Source of the DNA: Rutidosis leptorrhynchoides
Lineage: Eukaryota; Streptophyta; Magnoliopsida; Asterales; Asteraceae
Reading direction: 5' to 3'
Assembly: GCF_046630445.1 (NCBI RefSeq)
Contig: NC_092339.1
Coordinates: 311,859,501-311,923,500, forward strand
DNA length: 64,000 nt
In this document: positions 23,757-36,900 of the stretch, piece after piece
How the letters are laid out: each line of letters starts with the position of its first letter
Numbering within the stretch: position 1 is the stretch's first letter
Notes under the pieces: model-generated
The model's database searches: none
Seen by the model: the letters and a program-made list of their open reading frames with translations, nothing else
What the model was told of the DNA's origin: nothing
Translations under genes and position numbers: made by a program

Positions 23757-24340
23757 TTCTATATGATGTAACACTGATAGCACGAAGAGATTATTGATTT
23801 TAGATAAGAATAGTTATGAAAATATCTTCAGAAATATGGAGGATATTTATAATGAAAGATACGATGATATCTTGAAATTTCTAATATCGATGGATGATGA
23901 AGAAGATTTATCCGTAAGGGTTTAGATTCGAAAGCAAGGTATTCGCTAAAGATTTCATCAGAAACAGAATCATTTGGATTCTTTGAAGTCAAACTTATTC
24001 TTTGTGATTTGTCCACGGCTTCCTTCATAGTTTCGCATAATCCGCTTTTCGGTACTAAATTTTCTATTGAATGTTTCAATATAATGATACACAGGAAGCA
24101 CGAAGAGGTATATAATTTCGGACGAGAATATTTATGAAAATATCCTCAGAAATATCGAAGATATTGATGATGATATTTTGGAATTTCTAAGTTCGATGGT
24201 TGATGAAGAAAGATTTTCCGCAAGATTTTAACATGACTTCGGAGCAAGATATTCTATAAAGATTTCAACGGATCCGGACTTATCTAGATTCTTTGAATAT
24301 AGGGTATGGTCTTATATTTGTCCTTGGTCTCCTTCATGGT
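23757..24340. repeat. diverged tandem duplication (~319 bp) in LARD
   Basis: Two units, about 23757-24075 and 24076-24340, share 'gcacgaagag', 'tatgaaaatatc.tcagaaatat', 'gatggatgatgaagaa..' and 'tctagattctttgaa'. They have drifted by roughly a fifth. Small ORFs here are byproducts. Confidence 0.7.
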
Positions 24341-25185
24341 TAACTCTATCCGTTTTCCAATTCCAACGTTTCTGAGCTTTTTCAACATATTATTCTTTAT
24401 CATCAAACTTCCGACGACTAAGGTCGTTTACGGTTGCCTACTGTTTCTGCTGCTTCATTCAGCTTTTTCAACATTCAGAGTATCGATTCGTAAACTGGGT
24501 GCCTTTTCAAAATTTCAGAATTGAAGATCGTAATTCTAGGAGATAATTGTTATATGTATACATATAACTATTGATGTAGAAATGCTACGAGATTCGAAAT
24601 ACTGATTGCTGATTCCCGGTAATTGGTATGGAAATTATTGTTACAGGGTATAGATGAATACAAGATGGGGTTTCAATGAATATAATGATTTTTCGGAAAG
24701 TTCAAATTCATTGAAGTTGCTGGTAATTTTACTGCTAATGTGGTGAAATAAAAATGGTCCTCGGGTAACAAATACGACAGGCAAACTTATATATCGAGGT
24801 TATAATAGGGCTAATTCGAATGGAAGTTGAAGTTGATTTGTTGAAGCTGTGATAAAATTGGCTAATTTGAAAAAGAGTTGCAATGTTATTTTCGGTAATA
24901 ACAATGCCAAAGGAGCTAAAACAGACACGTGTTAAACTTTTACTTAGGGTCCGGGAGTTTTCAGGTGCATAACTATATGCATCAATCTTTTCTTCCATAG
25001 ATGAAGTGTGGTTGGTTCATCCTATCGATTGAGATGTTTTCAAGAATCATGAAAGGTTTGAACGCAGATTAGAATTGTCAAGATACAAATGGCGTTTAAG
25101 ATGAAATCAAGTGGAAACTTGAAGAATTATTTAGTTTCATATATTATACTCAGTATTTTAATTCATTTTAATTGTCTAATATTAT
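24341..25185. other. LARD internal region, no gene seen
   Basis: Non-coding. Nothing recognised on either strand. Confidence 0.45.
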
Positions 25186-25590
25186 TCGTCCACAGTCGAT
25201 AGTCCACAGTTAACAGTCCAATAATTCATATATAGTTTAATATATAATATTCGAATTGATTAATACTTATCGTGACACGTGTACATGTCTCAGACTCGAT
25301 CACAACTCAAAGTATATATATTATTATAGAATCAACCTCAACCCTGTATAGAGAACTCGATCATTACTGCATATAGAGTGTCTATGGTGATTCCAAATAA
25401 TATATATAGATGCGTCGATATGATATGTCAAAACCTTGTATACGTGTCCCGATATTTAAAGTGCGTGAAATAAATAACAGAATTTAAATAACAATAAATA
25501 AAGTACGTAAAGTAAATAACAGAAATTAAATGACGATAAATAAAATTGCGAGAATGTAAATTGCGATAATTAAATTGCGATAAATAAAGT
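25186..25590 (-). repeat. LTR-like block inside LARD, shared with T2 LTR
   Basis: 25277-25445 ('gtctcagactcgatcacaactcaaagtatatata ... gcatatagagtgtc...') aligns with 41843-42015 in the T2 LTR in the same orientation. It is followed by AT-rich repeats of the form 'attgcgataattaaa' that also occur, inverted on the plus strand, in the Athila LTR (53320-53500). The internal region of the LARD is therefore chimeric. Confidence 0.6.
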
Positions 25591-25885
25591 GTAATCAGTT
25601 AGCTGGGAACAATTAGCTCGGAACAGTTAGCGTGAATTCTTAATAAAATTTTTCATAGTTAATTTGTTTGTTTCTAACAAATTTTATTTTGTCCAATGTT
25701 TTCTTCATTATGCCACTTGTTGGATTCTGATAAATCAAAATCCAAATATGAAATTGAATGAAAATGGTTATTCTGTGGTGAACGGATTCATATATCGGTA
25801 GATGTAAGTAGGATAGTATATGACTGTTGAAACAGATTCGAAGAACGTACAATGTAACTTATCAATGTGAAATTTAAATATTCCT

Positions 25886-25902
25886 CGGGTATTACCTACC
25901 CG
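25886..25902 (-). other. conserved hairpin CGGGTA..TACCCG in LARD
   Basis: CGGGTATTACCTACCCG can fold with a 6-bp stem and 5-nt loop. The equivalent CGGGTACTACCTACCCG lies at 38634-38650 in T2 upstream of gag. The right half also resembles the PPT. Confidence 0.6.
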
Positions 25903-26082
25903 TTAAAATATTTTCACTATTAACAGTTTATACAAGAGAATTTTTAATTACAATCTTTATGAACACATATATACATATATATTTTCTTCAGATGTATTCA
26001 TGAATTTAATGAGTTAATATGATATTAAACTCATTTGCTTTTCGGTTGGAACTAGAATAAATAATCTCTCAAACTTTAGAGA

Positions 26083-26670
26083 TTACATATTTGCCATGTC
26101 GTACGAAGATAAATGAGGTAGAACGATACGTAGAACGAAGATCATACTCAAAGTACAGATGATGATATTGAAGCATGGATTGTTGATGGTACTGGTGCTG
26201 TTATTAATGGTACTGTTGGTGCCAGTGATGTTGCTGAAGCTGGTACATTTTGCACCATATTCTCCGAATTGATTATTCGAGCGTGAAGTTCGTTGACTTA
26301 TTACTCCAGGATGATTGTCGGCCAGAACGAGCGGATGAATAAGGTTCAGAATTGTGGATAGAATATAATCTTGTCGAGTTACCCTGGAAATGAAACTAAA
26401 AATGGTGTCTCGAATAGGTTCGCCGGTAAATGCTTCAGGTTCATTGTCAAGAGGTGAATTCGGTTGGTGGAAGGCATTGCCTTATGCGCGTTTCCGTTAA
26501 TTAAGTCGACTACGAACCCATCAGATGAATTGATAATGGCTGATTGGTTGATTCATGCTGATGACGCTGTTTTCGGAGCTTAGGTGAACATCTATGTCGG
26601 AATAGCTGTCGGAATAACTATCGGAATAGCTATCGGAATCTGAGGGACTCGAACTGGTTGCAGGATTCAT
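26083..26670 (-). pseudogene. relic of N-terminal accessory ORF in LARD
   Basis: An ATG at 26670 opens MNPATSSSPSDSDSYSDSYS..., 49 codons ending at a TGA (26521-26523). In another frame 26481-26083 is open for 132 codons (EAFTGEPIRDTIFSFISRV..., then an Asn/Thr-rich stretch). Together they look like one protein broken by an indel. Its place, first after the primer site, is that of the acidic ORF of T2, and both have a Ser/Thr/Asn-rich start; I cannot show real homology. It is the only coding trace in the LARD. Confidence 0.45.
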
Positions 26671-26914
26671 CTCGTACGATCAGATGAAGGATTTTCGATA
26701 AGAAATAGATTATAGGATGTAGATTAGTACCCTGCAAAACATAATTTACATATGCATATATAATACTAAAATCCCATAAGTTACAGAGGAATCTACGAAA
26801 GTTGTCAGGCAAAGTTATAGTAACAGATATGCTAAGATATGAAGTAGCAGATACGCTAAGATATGAATTTTGTCTATATACTATTCATGCAGTCAATGCA
26901 GTAAAACGTGTCTA

Positions 26915-26990
26915 GACTAAGAATGATAAGCAAGTGATTCTCTAAGAATGATAAGCAGGTAATTTTTGACACAAAATGATAAGCAAAACT
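26915..26990. repeat. aatgataagca short repeats in LARD leader
   Basis: Three copies of 'aatgataagca' within 75 bp. Downstream, 27000-27100 matches the T2 leader at 40440-40530. Confidence 0.6.
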
Positions 26991-27087
26991 TTTGACATGC
27001 AGACACGGTCGAAGTTCAGACTCACTAATGCATCCTAACGACTTATCAGTTAGACATACTAATGCAGACATGGTTCGCTAAGACCAT

Positions 27088-27099
27088 CGCTCTGATACC
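27088..27099 (-). other. LARD primer binding site
   Basis: The minus strand reads TGGTATCAGAGC, an exact initiator-Met tRNA match, two bases from the LTR end. Confidence 0.9.
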
Positions 27100-27101
27100 A
27101 A

Positions 27102-29041
27102 CTGAAACGACCCGTCCTAATCCATCTAGACGAATACATTACATTTGGTTACATCGCGAGGTACTTGACCTCTATATGATACATTTTACAAACATTGCAT
27201 TCGTTTTAAAAGACAAACTTTCATTACATCGAAAATTGACGGTATGCATACTATTTCATAATATATCCAACTATAATTGACTTAATAATAATCTTGAAGA
27301 ACTCAACGACTCGAATGCAACGTCTTTTGAAATATGTCATGAATGACTTCAAGTAATATCTTTAAAATGAGCAAATGCACAGCGGAAGATTTCTTTAACA
27401 CCTGAGAATAAACATGCTTTAAAGTGTCAACCAAAAGGTTGGTGAGTTCATTAGTTTAATCATAAATAATCATTTCATAATTTTAATAGACCACAAGATT
27501 TCATGTTTCCATTTCTCATAAACATACGTCCCATGCATAGAGACAAAAATATCATTCATATGGATTGAACACCTGGTAACCGACATTCACAATATGTATA
27601 TAAGAATATCCCCATCATTCCGGGATCCTCCTTCGGACATGATATAAATTTCGAAGTACTAAAGCATCTGGTACTTTGGATGGGGCTTGTTGGGCCCGAT
27701 AGTTCTATCTTTAGAGTTCGCGTCAATTAGGGTGTCTGTTCCCTAATTCTTAGATTACCAGACTTAATAAAAAGGGGCATATTCGATTTTGATAATTCAA
27801 CCATATAATGTAGTTTCGATTACTTGTGTCTATTTTGTAAAATATTTATAAAAATTGCGCATGTATTCTCAGCCCAAAAATATAAAGGGTAAAAAGGCAA
27901 ATGAAACTCACGCATATAAATATTGCAAATCAGTTAATAAAGCATTTGCATGTATTCTCAGCCCAAAAGTGTAATGTGTAAAAAGGGAGAAAATGAAACT
28001 CACGCATATAAATATTGTAAAACAGTTAATAAAGCATTTGCATGTATTCTCAGCCCAAAAACGTAAAGAGTAAAAGGGAGTAAATGAACTCACCATACTG
28101 TATTTTGTAGTAAAAATACATATGACTAGATTGAACAATGAAGGATTGGCCTCGGATTCACGAACCTATATAATTTGTGTATATATATTAATACACATAA
28201 TCGTAATCGAATAAGTTTATATATATAACCTATTAATGATATTATTTTTATATTAATAATATATTTATATTTCATATATTACTTTTATATAATAAAATAT
28301 TTTGTTATGTTATATGTGTTAAGTATATATATTTATGTATTTCGTTTGTCTATCAAAACAGTAGTTCTAATTATAATAAATTAATATTAGTAAAAATAAT
28401 GATAATAAAATTAATAATATATTTATGTTAATAATAACCCTATTAGTGATAATAACAATGAGATTAATGATAATACTTGTAAAAATATTAATTTTACTGT
28501 TAATAATATTTAATGATATTGATTTTAGTAATTACATAATAATAATACTCGTGACAATAATAATAATACTTATGGTAATGTTAACAATTCTACTATTTGT
28601 AAAGAGTTACTAATACTAATATTTACGAAAATAATAATAATTTATATTATTTTCATATTGATAATTTTCATAATCATAATACTTTTAATAATAAAGATAT
28701 TGATATTACTATTAGTAGTCACTGGTAATTTAATGATAACAATAGTAAAATTGATAGTTATGATAACAGTTCTAAAATAATTATGATACTAATAATAACA
28801 ATAGTAATATTGATAGTAATAATAATAAATGATATTCATGATACATAATAATGGTAATACAAATAATAATAATACCATTACTTAATAATGATACTAAAAA
28901 TAATTAGTGGTATTACTTATTATTTGCTAATATGATAAAAATAATAATCATATTATAAATTTTAACATAATAATAACAATTTATAATGACAATAACAATA
29001 ATAATAATAATCATAATGAAAATGATAATAATAATAATAAC

Positions 29042-29117
<76 letters not shown>

Positions 29118-31188
29118 GAAATAATAATAATAAAATGGATACCTTTAAAATAGGCTTCCTAAAAAAAACTGTCACCCCCTGGGTTCGAACCCCCGACCTC
29201 TCGCATACCCGAATAACTCTAAACCATGGCTCTAGCGCCTCTTTTCTGTTATAACCTAATATCTATATATATTTAACCTTTCTTCTGTTATCATCTTCTT
29301 CTTCCTTTATTTTTCCAGAATAAATCGACCAGGTATCAATAATTAACATAACATCCAATTAAGTTTGTTTTGAAGTTCTAAATTGAAACATAAAAAAAAA
29401 CTGATCGATTGAATTCATTAAAATAGAAATAAAAACAAAAAAAATTGAAACTGACCCGTCAAGAACACCCATGAAACTCAAAATCGGTTTTAAAAATTGG
29501 GGCACTTTTGGAATATGATTACTAGATGAATTATGTAGTAACTCATTCAAAGAAACTATAGAAATCTTTAATTGAACCTTATTTGTAACAATTAACTCAA
29601 ATTTGATCACAGAAGAAATATTTGACTTTTTAAAATAACTCTTTGACTTCGAAATTCAGATTCAATATGAAGAATTGGAAATTTATATTTTACAGAAAGT
29701 TTGAAAGAATGATTCCTAACAAAACTACATTAATAGATTTTTGAATTCAATTCGTTTTTCTTGCTTTTGAATATTGGAACCAAGAACAGGTATATCGACG
29801 GGTTTTCTTGAATTTTCTGTTAAATTCGATTAGATAAAAAAAATGTGAAGGTTGTTTGTGATTAATATAAATAGCAGTAGGTTGAGTGAGGTACAAATCA
29901 ACTGAATTAATCAATTAACCAGGGGATATGGTTTTCGATTTCTACATCAGACAAAAAAAATAGAAATTAAATAATAATAAAAAAAATAAACGAATCCAGT
30001 TGATTATCTGATTTGTACTAACGATTTGGATGCTTAACAACTTACAGTAATCAAACAAAAATTAGGTATAGTAATTGATTAAGATGGCAAACTGATTTTG
30101 ATTTATTATACGTACTCATGATATATAAATAATTATAATTATATTAATAATTAAATTTCTAATAATATTAATAGTAGAATTTAGTAATAATAATATTAAT
30201 ATTATTAAATAATACTAAAAATGATATTAATAGTATTATTAATGATAAATATCATAGTTTGTATTATTTTCTCATAACTATAATAATAAAGATAATAATA
30301 ATTTATATAAATAATATTAATCCTTAATAATAATGTTTGTAATATCTAATAATAATAACTATGTTAATATTAGTGATATTAATAATAGTATTAATGTTGA
30401 TAAACATACTAATAATAATATATAATAATAATAAAAATTACAATAGTAATGATATTAATAATAATAATATTAAATGTTATTAGTGAAACTAATAATAATA
30501 CTAATTATCATAATATTGATATTATTATGATAATAATAATAATAATTTAATAATCTATACATCTTTCATTTCATATCTGTAGATTATGTATTATAATAAT
30601 ATTAATAATTCAAATAATAATATTAATATTGATATTAATATTAATAATAATATTAATGAGAGTAATACAATTTATGTTTATCGAATCTCATATTTATATA
30701 TATTATGTATTAAATTTATAATATTAATAATACCAATATCAATATTAATAACGAAAGTAATGTTCGTTTATATAATAACTATATTTACACTTGTAACTAT
30801 ATTTAATATATTAATATTTTATATTATTAATTATGTAATATTCATATAACATATTCATAATATATTAAATGTATGTCAAAAATCTTATACATAAGTTCAT
30901 TTTATAAATAGTTTAATTATTTTGTATCATACTTTACATATTTGATTCAAATGATTATTTTGTATTAATTTAACTTAATATGTATTCTTATATTTATATA
31001 TGTATATATATTTACATTTTTTATTTACACAACAGTTCATGAATCGTCGAGCATAGTCAAATGATATTTGATGTCATGAATATAAATTTCAAAACTTTCG
31101 AGACTCAATATTATAGATTTTGCTTATCGTGTCGGAAACATGTAAAGATTAATGTTTAAATTTGATCGGAAATTTCCGGGTCATCACA
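27102..31188 (-). repeat. LARD LTR (5' LTR)
   Basis: Direct repeat of 18506-22597, with the same tandem units, microsatellite (about 29020-29135) and tRNA-like segment. Read on the minus strand it precedes the primer site and so is the 5' LTR. Confidence 0.9.
29173..29240 (-). repeat. tRNA-like segment in second LARD LTR
   Basis: Second copy of the tRNA-Ala-like sequence at 20583-20650, same orientation, with one or two differences. Confidence 0.5.
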
Positions 31189-31193
31189 GGGGG
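31189..31193. repeat. target site duplication GGGGG (right of LARD)
   Basis: The LTR end TCATCACA is followed by a G13 run (31189-31201); the first five bases match the left flank. Confidence 0.55.
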
Positions 31194-31285
31194 GGGGGGG
31201 GTGGAGTCAGTTAGCAATAGTTAATTCTTTCCTTGTAATGTTGTATATAAACTAGGAAGTTAGTTTTTGGAAACCCGTCTCACTC

Positions 31286-31297
31286 CTGGGGGGAGAT
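31286..31297 (+). other. polypurine tract of copia B
   Basis: ctggggggagat directly precedes the 3' LTR start TGTTAGG. The short stretch 31194-31285 is the remaining tail of B. Confidence 0.75.
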
Positions 31298-31298
31298 T

Positions 31299-31528
31299 GT
31301 TAGGTACCCGAGAAGGAGTAAAACGTGTTTTCCTAGCCTTATGGAGGATCCTTTATACGAGGCTATATAAAGGATCCAAGGCTCCTTAGATTAGCTAAGC
31401 TTAGCCACTGTTATGTAGAGATTTTCAAGAGAGTCGTGGAAAGTCAATCTTGACTGATTGACTTTTTCTCTCAATCTTAATGGTTAATCTTCACATTCAT
31501 TGATATTCATGTGTCAAGGGTCCTATCA
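31299..31528 (+). repeat. 3' LTR of copia B
   Basis: 230 bp, TGTTAGGTACCCG ... GGTCCTATCA, with a TATA region ggctatataaaggatcc at about 31363-31379. Its end is identical to the 5' remnant at 15956-15989. Confidence 0.85.
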
Positions 31529-31542
31529 TATTACAATCGGTA

Positions 31543-31780
31543 TGTTGACTGAGTTTTAGGGTGACGTTGCAGAGTTGATGTGTGCATCCTACGTTTTAGC
31601 ACACGATAGTTTTTATTTAGCTATATATCTCCTTCAAGTGAGATTAATTATATATTAGTTTCTTTATTCCCAAACTTCATTTTCATTTATATTTCTTTAA
31701 CTGTTGCATATCACAAACACGTATATCCTTTATAAATCTTGTGTATTTCTATCTAATATAATAAGGGATTTAATCCAACA
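31543..31780 (+). repeat. LTR of copia relic 'C'
   Basis: TGTTGACTGAG ... ATCCAACA with TGTTG/CAACA inverted ends, followed by a perfect initiator-Met primer site. The left boundary is inferred from these ends alone. Confidence 0.55.
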
Positions 31781-31782
31781 CT

Positions 31783-31794
31783 TGGTATCAGAGC
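31783..31794 (+). other. primer binding site of relic C
   Basis: TGGTATCAGAGC, exact match to the initiator-Met type. Confidence 0.85.
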
Positions 31795-32715
31795 AAAGTT
31801 ACTTTTATTTTTTTCTTAGCTTAAAGCCAGTGAGTTAATAACAAAGTGTGGTTCAACAATTGGTATCAACACCTAGGGAGTGGCTCCAACTATGGTCATG
31901 TTGTTAGTGGAATGAAACTGCACCGAGGACAAGAAATCTCTAAAAGCGGGTGGGTTTGTTTTTTAGGTGGTGTAAGAGTTTCATGAGAAGAAATTAACCG
32001 GGGACAAGAAATCATTAGAGCCCGTGGCCCGGGTTTGTTTTCTTGGGTAGTAGAAGAATTTCTTTGAGAAGATTAATCCGGAAAAGTTGAAACTACCAAA
32101 GGTTGTTGTCAAAAAAGTGAGGTAAATTTGTTGTGAAAAGAGACTAACGGGGGAGGTACAAGAAAATGTGATAGCGTTCTTGGATTGTTTCTTGAGTGGT
32201 GTAAAAGACTCTTGGAACAAGTATGTCAACAGGAGAAGACACACAGTTGTATGCTTTGTGGCTAAGGAGGTTCAAACCGAAATGACTGTAGGCATGACCG
32301 GTGACGAGGTCGGAGGTCCGGCACAAGTTGAGATTGTGTAGATCGTATCCAGGAGAGTCGCGGTAGATGTTACAAATGTGGAGAAGATAAACTAATTAAG
32401 GTGGTGGTTGATGGGCTAATTGGTTTTTTTTATTAAAGTTTGTTTAGTTTAATCTTTTAGACTAAGTTTAGATTTGAATTAATTGTTAACTATTTGGATC
32501 AGTAATTGGGTGTTGACCGAATTAGAAGGAGATTATGGTTGAAATGGTAAGAATGAGCCTAAATTTATGCACACGTTGAGATACCCCCGTGGTTATATAT
32601 TTGAGCTTATCTCAGGTTAATAAAATAATGCAAAAAAGAAAGAAAGATGGTAGGATCGTTTTCAGGTTCACCACCATGTACAACATATAAGCTCAAGAGT
32701 TTCCTAGTACTCTAA
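31795..32715 (+). pseudogene. decayed internal part of copia relic C
   Basis: Sequence after the primer site with no long frame. In one frame a short CYKCGED remnant (about 32371) may be a gag zinc knuckle. It carries a repeated 'accg(a/g)ggacaagaaatc' phrase. The relic is cut off at 32716 by the truncated LTR of T2. Confidence 0.4.
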
Positions 32716-33881
32716 AACACTTAGAACTTGAAGATAGAACTTGAGAGAGATCAATTAGATGAAGAAAATTGAAGAATGAAAGTTTTTGTAGGTGTTTTTG
32801 GTCGTTGGTATATGGATTAGATATAAAGGATGTGTAATTTTGTTTACATGTAAATAAGTCATGAATGATTACTAATGTTTTTGTAATTTTATGAGATATT
32901 TCATGCTAGTTGCCAAATGATGGTTCCCACATGTGTTAGGTGACTCACATGGGCTGCTAAGAGCTGATCATTGGAGTGTATATACCAATAGTACATACAT
33001 CTAAAAGCTATGTATTGTACGAGTACGAATACGGGTGCATACGAGTAGAATTATTGATGAAACTGAATGAGGATGTAATTGTAAGCATTTTTGTTAAGTA
33101 GAAGTATTTTGATAAGTGTCTTGAAGTCTTTCAAAAGTGTATGAATACATATTAAAACACTACATGTATATACATTTTAACTGAGTCGTTAAATCATCGT
33201 TAGTAGTTACATGTAAATGTTGTTTTGAAACCTTTAGGTTAACGATCTTGTTAAATGTTGTTAACCCATTGTTTATTATATCTAAAGAGATGTTAAATTA
33301 TTACATTATCATGATATTATGATATATTAATATATCTTATTATGATATATATACAATTAAATGTCGTTACAACGATAATCGTTACATATATGTCTCGTTT
33401 CGAAATCATTAAGTTAGTAGTCTTGTTTTTACATATGTAGTTCATTGTTAATACACTTAATGACATGTTTACTTATCATTTATCATGATTAAACATAGTG
33501 TATCAATATCTTAATATGATTCATATGTATTTAGTAAGACGTTGTTATAACGATAATCGTTATATATATCGTTTCGAGTTTCTTAATTCAATAAACTCAA
33601 TTTTATGTATATAACTAATTGTTAAAATACCTAATGAGATACTTACTTATCATAATATCATGTTAACTATATATATAATCATATATATGTCATCATATAG
33701 TTTTTACAAGTTTTAACGTTCGTGAATCACCGGTCAACTTGGGTGGTCAATTGTCTACATGAAACTCATTTCAAATAATCAAGTCTTAACAAGTTTGATT
33801 GCTTAACATGTTGGAAACATTTAATCATGCAAATATAGTTTTCAATTAATATATAATCATGAAAAATTTCGGGTCAATACA
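32716..33881 (-). repeat. 3' LTR of T2, truncated
   Basis: Matches 43058-44054. The first ~2.2 kb of the full LTR are missing. It holds repeats of about 177 bp ('cgttacaacgataatcgttacatat' at 33364 and 'cgttgttataacgataatcg' at 33541); the 5' LTR has one unit fewer. Confidence 0.85.
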
Positions 33882-33897
33882 GTACCTACCCGTTAAA
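33882..33897 (-). other. T2 polypurine tract
   Basis: The minus strand reads TTTAACGGGTAGGTAC just before the LTR start TGTATTGACCCG; identical to the LARD PPT. Confidence 0.75.
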
Positions 33898-33916
33898 TAA
33901 ATTTCGTCCCAAAATT

Positions 33917-35641
33917 TTAAGCTGTTGAAGGTGTTGACGCATCTTCTGGAAATAGGTGAGGGTATTTCAGCTTCATCTGATCTTCACGCTCCCAGGTGAA
34001 TTCAGGTCCTCTATGAGTATTCCATCGAACCTTAACAATTGGTATCTTGTTTTGCTTAAGTCTTTTAACCTCACGATCCATTATTTTGACGGGTTCTTTA
34101 ATGAATTGTAGTTTTTCGTTAATTGTAATCTCGTCTAATGGAATGGTGAGATCTTCTTTAGCAAAACATTTCTTCAAATTCGAGACATGAAAAGTATTAT
34201 GTACCCCGGCGAGTTGTTGCGGTAAGTTAAGTCGGTAAGCTACTGGTCCGACACGATCTATAATCTTGAATGGTCCAATGTACCTTGGATTTAGTTTCCT
34301 CCGTTTACCAAATCTAACAACACCTTTCCAAGGTGAAACCTTAAGCATGACCATCTCTCCAATCTCAAATTCTATATCTTTTCTTTTAATGTCCGCATAG
34401 CTCTTTTGTCGACTTTGGGCAGTTTTCAATCGTTGTTGAATTTGGATGATCTTCTTGGTAGTTTCTTGAATTATCTCCGGACTCGTAATCTGTCTATCTC
34501 CCACTTCACTCCAACAAATCAAAGACCTGCACTTTCTACCATAAAGTGCTTCAAACGGCTCCATCTCAATACTCGAATGGTAACTGTTGTTGTAGGAAAA
34601 TTCTGCTAACGGTAGGTGTCGATCCCAACTATTTTTGAAATTGATAACACATGCTCGTAACATGTCTTCAAGGGTCTGTATCATCCTTTCACTTTGACCA
34701 TCAGTTTGTGGACGATAAACAGTACTCATGTCTAGACGAGTCCCCAATGCTTGTTGCAATGTCTGCCAAAATCTTGAAACAAATCTGCCATCCCTATCTG
34801 AGATAATAGAGACTGGTATTCCATGTCGGGAGACAACTTCCTTCAAGTATAATTGTGCCAACTTCTCCATTTTATCATCTTCTCTCATTGGCAGAAAGTG
34901 TGCTGACTTGGTAAGGCGATCGACTATTACCCAAATTGTATCATAACCACTTGCAGTCCTTGGCAATTTAGTAATGAAATCTATGGTAATGTTTTCCCAT
35001 TTCCATTCCAGGATTTCAGGTTGTTGAAGTAGACCTGATGGTTTCTGATGTTCAACTTTGACCTTAGAACACGTCAAACATTCTCCAACGTATTTAGCAA
35101 TATCGACTTTCATACCCGGCCACCAAAAGTGTTTCTTGAGATCTTTGTATATCTTCCCCGCTCCGGGATGTACTGAATATCTGGTTTTATGTGCTTCCTT
35201 AAGTACATTTTCTCTTACATCTCCAAACTTTGGTACCCAAATTCTTTCAGCCCTATACCGGGTTCCGTCTTCCCGAATATTAAGATGTTTCTCCGATCCT
35301 TTGGGTATTTCATTCTTCAACTTTCCTTCTTTTACAACTCCCTGCTGCGCCTCCTTTATTTGAGTAGTAAGGTTAGTACGAATAATTATATTCATAGCTT
35401 TTACTCGAATGGGTTCTCTGTCCTTTCTGCTAAAGGTGTCGGCTACCACATTTGCCTTCCCCTGGTGGTAACGAATCTCAAAGTCGTAATCATTCAACAA
35501 TTCAATCCACCTACGCTGCCTCATATTCAGTTGTTTCTGATTAAATATGTGTTGAAGACTTTTGTGGTCGGTATATATAATAATTTTGACCCCATATAAG
35601 TAGTGCCTCCAAGTCTTTAATGCAAAAACAACTGCGCCTAA
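33917..35641 (-). pseudogene. T2 pol: RNase H end, integrase and chromodomain
   Basis: One uninterrupted minus-strand frame from 35641 to 33917. It begins with the end of RNase H ([41 protein letters not shown]). Integrase follows: zinc-binding [10 protein letters not shown]...CLTCSKVK, catalytic Asp in TIDFITKLP, Asp in ISDRDGRF and Glu in [11 protein letters not shown], then [16 protein letters not shown] and the C-terminal chromodomain ([14 protein letters not shown] ... [17 protein letters not shown]). Chromodomains steer integration into heterochromatin. All key integrase residues are present, but the frame upstream is broken by a TAA at 35642-35644. Confidence 0.9.
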
Positions 35642-36900
35642 TTATAAATCATTCGTCGTATAATTCTGCTCGTGAATCTTCAATTGTCTAGACGCATAAG
35701 CAATTACCTTTGTTCGTTGCATTAATACACAACCGAGACCTTGCTTTGAGGCGTCACAATATATCACAAAATCATCATTCCCTTCAGGTAATGACAATAT
35801 AGATGCCGTAGATAACTTTTTCTTCAATAATTGAAACGATTTCTCTTGTTCATCCTTCCATTCAAATTTCTTCCCTTTATGCGTTAATGCAGTCAAGGGT
35901 TTGCTATTTTGGAAAAATCTTGGATGAATCTCCTGTAATAACCAGTCAGTCCTAAAAATTAGCGTATATGCTTCGAAATTTTCGGGGTTTCCCACTTTTC
36001 AATGGTTTCAATCTTTTCCGGATCCACTTGAATACCTTCTTTGTTCACTATATGACCGAGGAATTGAACTTCTTCCAACCAAAATGCACACTTTGAAAAC
36101 TTAGTGTACAGTTTTTCTTTTCTCAGCAACTCTAGCACTTTTCTCAAATGTTCTTCGTGCTCTTGGTCATTCTTTGAGTAAATAAGTATGTCATCGATGA
36201 AAATAATGAAAAACTTGTCAAGATATGGCCCACACACTCGGTTCATGAGGTCCATGAACACAGCTGGTGCGTTAGTCAATCCAAACGGCATAACCATAAA
36301 CTCGTAATGACCATAACGCGTCTTAAAAGCAGTCTTTGGAATATCATCCTCCTTCACCCGCATTTGATGATATCCAGAATGTAAATCGATCTTCGAATAA
36401 ACTGACGAGCCTTGTAGTTGATCAAATAAGTCGTCGATTCTCGGTAATGGTTAACGGTTCTTAATGGTAAGTTTGTTCAACTCTCGGTAGTCGATACACA
36501 ACCTGAATGTACCATCTTTCTTCTTGACAGACAGAACAGGAGCTCCCCATGGTGATGTACTTGGTCGAATGAAACCACGCTCTAAAAATTCCTGTAATTG
36601 ACTTTGTAATTCTTTCATTTCACCGGGTGCAAGTCTGTATGGAGCACGAGCTATTGGTGCAGCTTCTGGTATGAGATCTATTTGAAATTCAACAGATCGG
36701 TGTGGAGGCAGTCCCAGTAATTCTTTCGGAAATACATCGGGAAATTCTTTTGCGACGGGAACATCATTGATGTTCTTTTCTTCGGTTTGTACTTTCTCGA
36801 CATGTGCTAGAACAGCATAGCAACCTTTTCTTATTAGTTTTTGTGCCTTTAAATTACTAATAAGATTTTGCTTCGCATTGCTCTTTTCTCCGTACACCAT
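35642..36900 (-). pseudogene. T2 pol: reverse transcriptase and RNase H start
   Basis: RT motifs on the minus strand: [72 protein letters not shown], catalytic FIDD ([13 protein letters not shown]) and LGHIVNKEG. RNase H starts at [17 protein letters not shown]. Lesions: TAA for Tyr after TIKNR (about 36451-36453), two compensating frameshifts near 35960-36000 and 35880-35910 around the YYRRFI block, and a stop at 35642. Confidence 0.9.
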
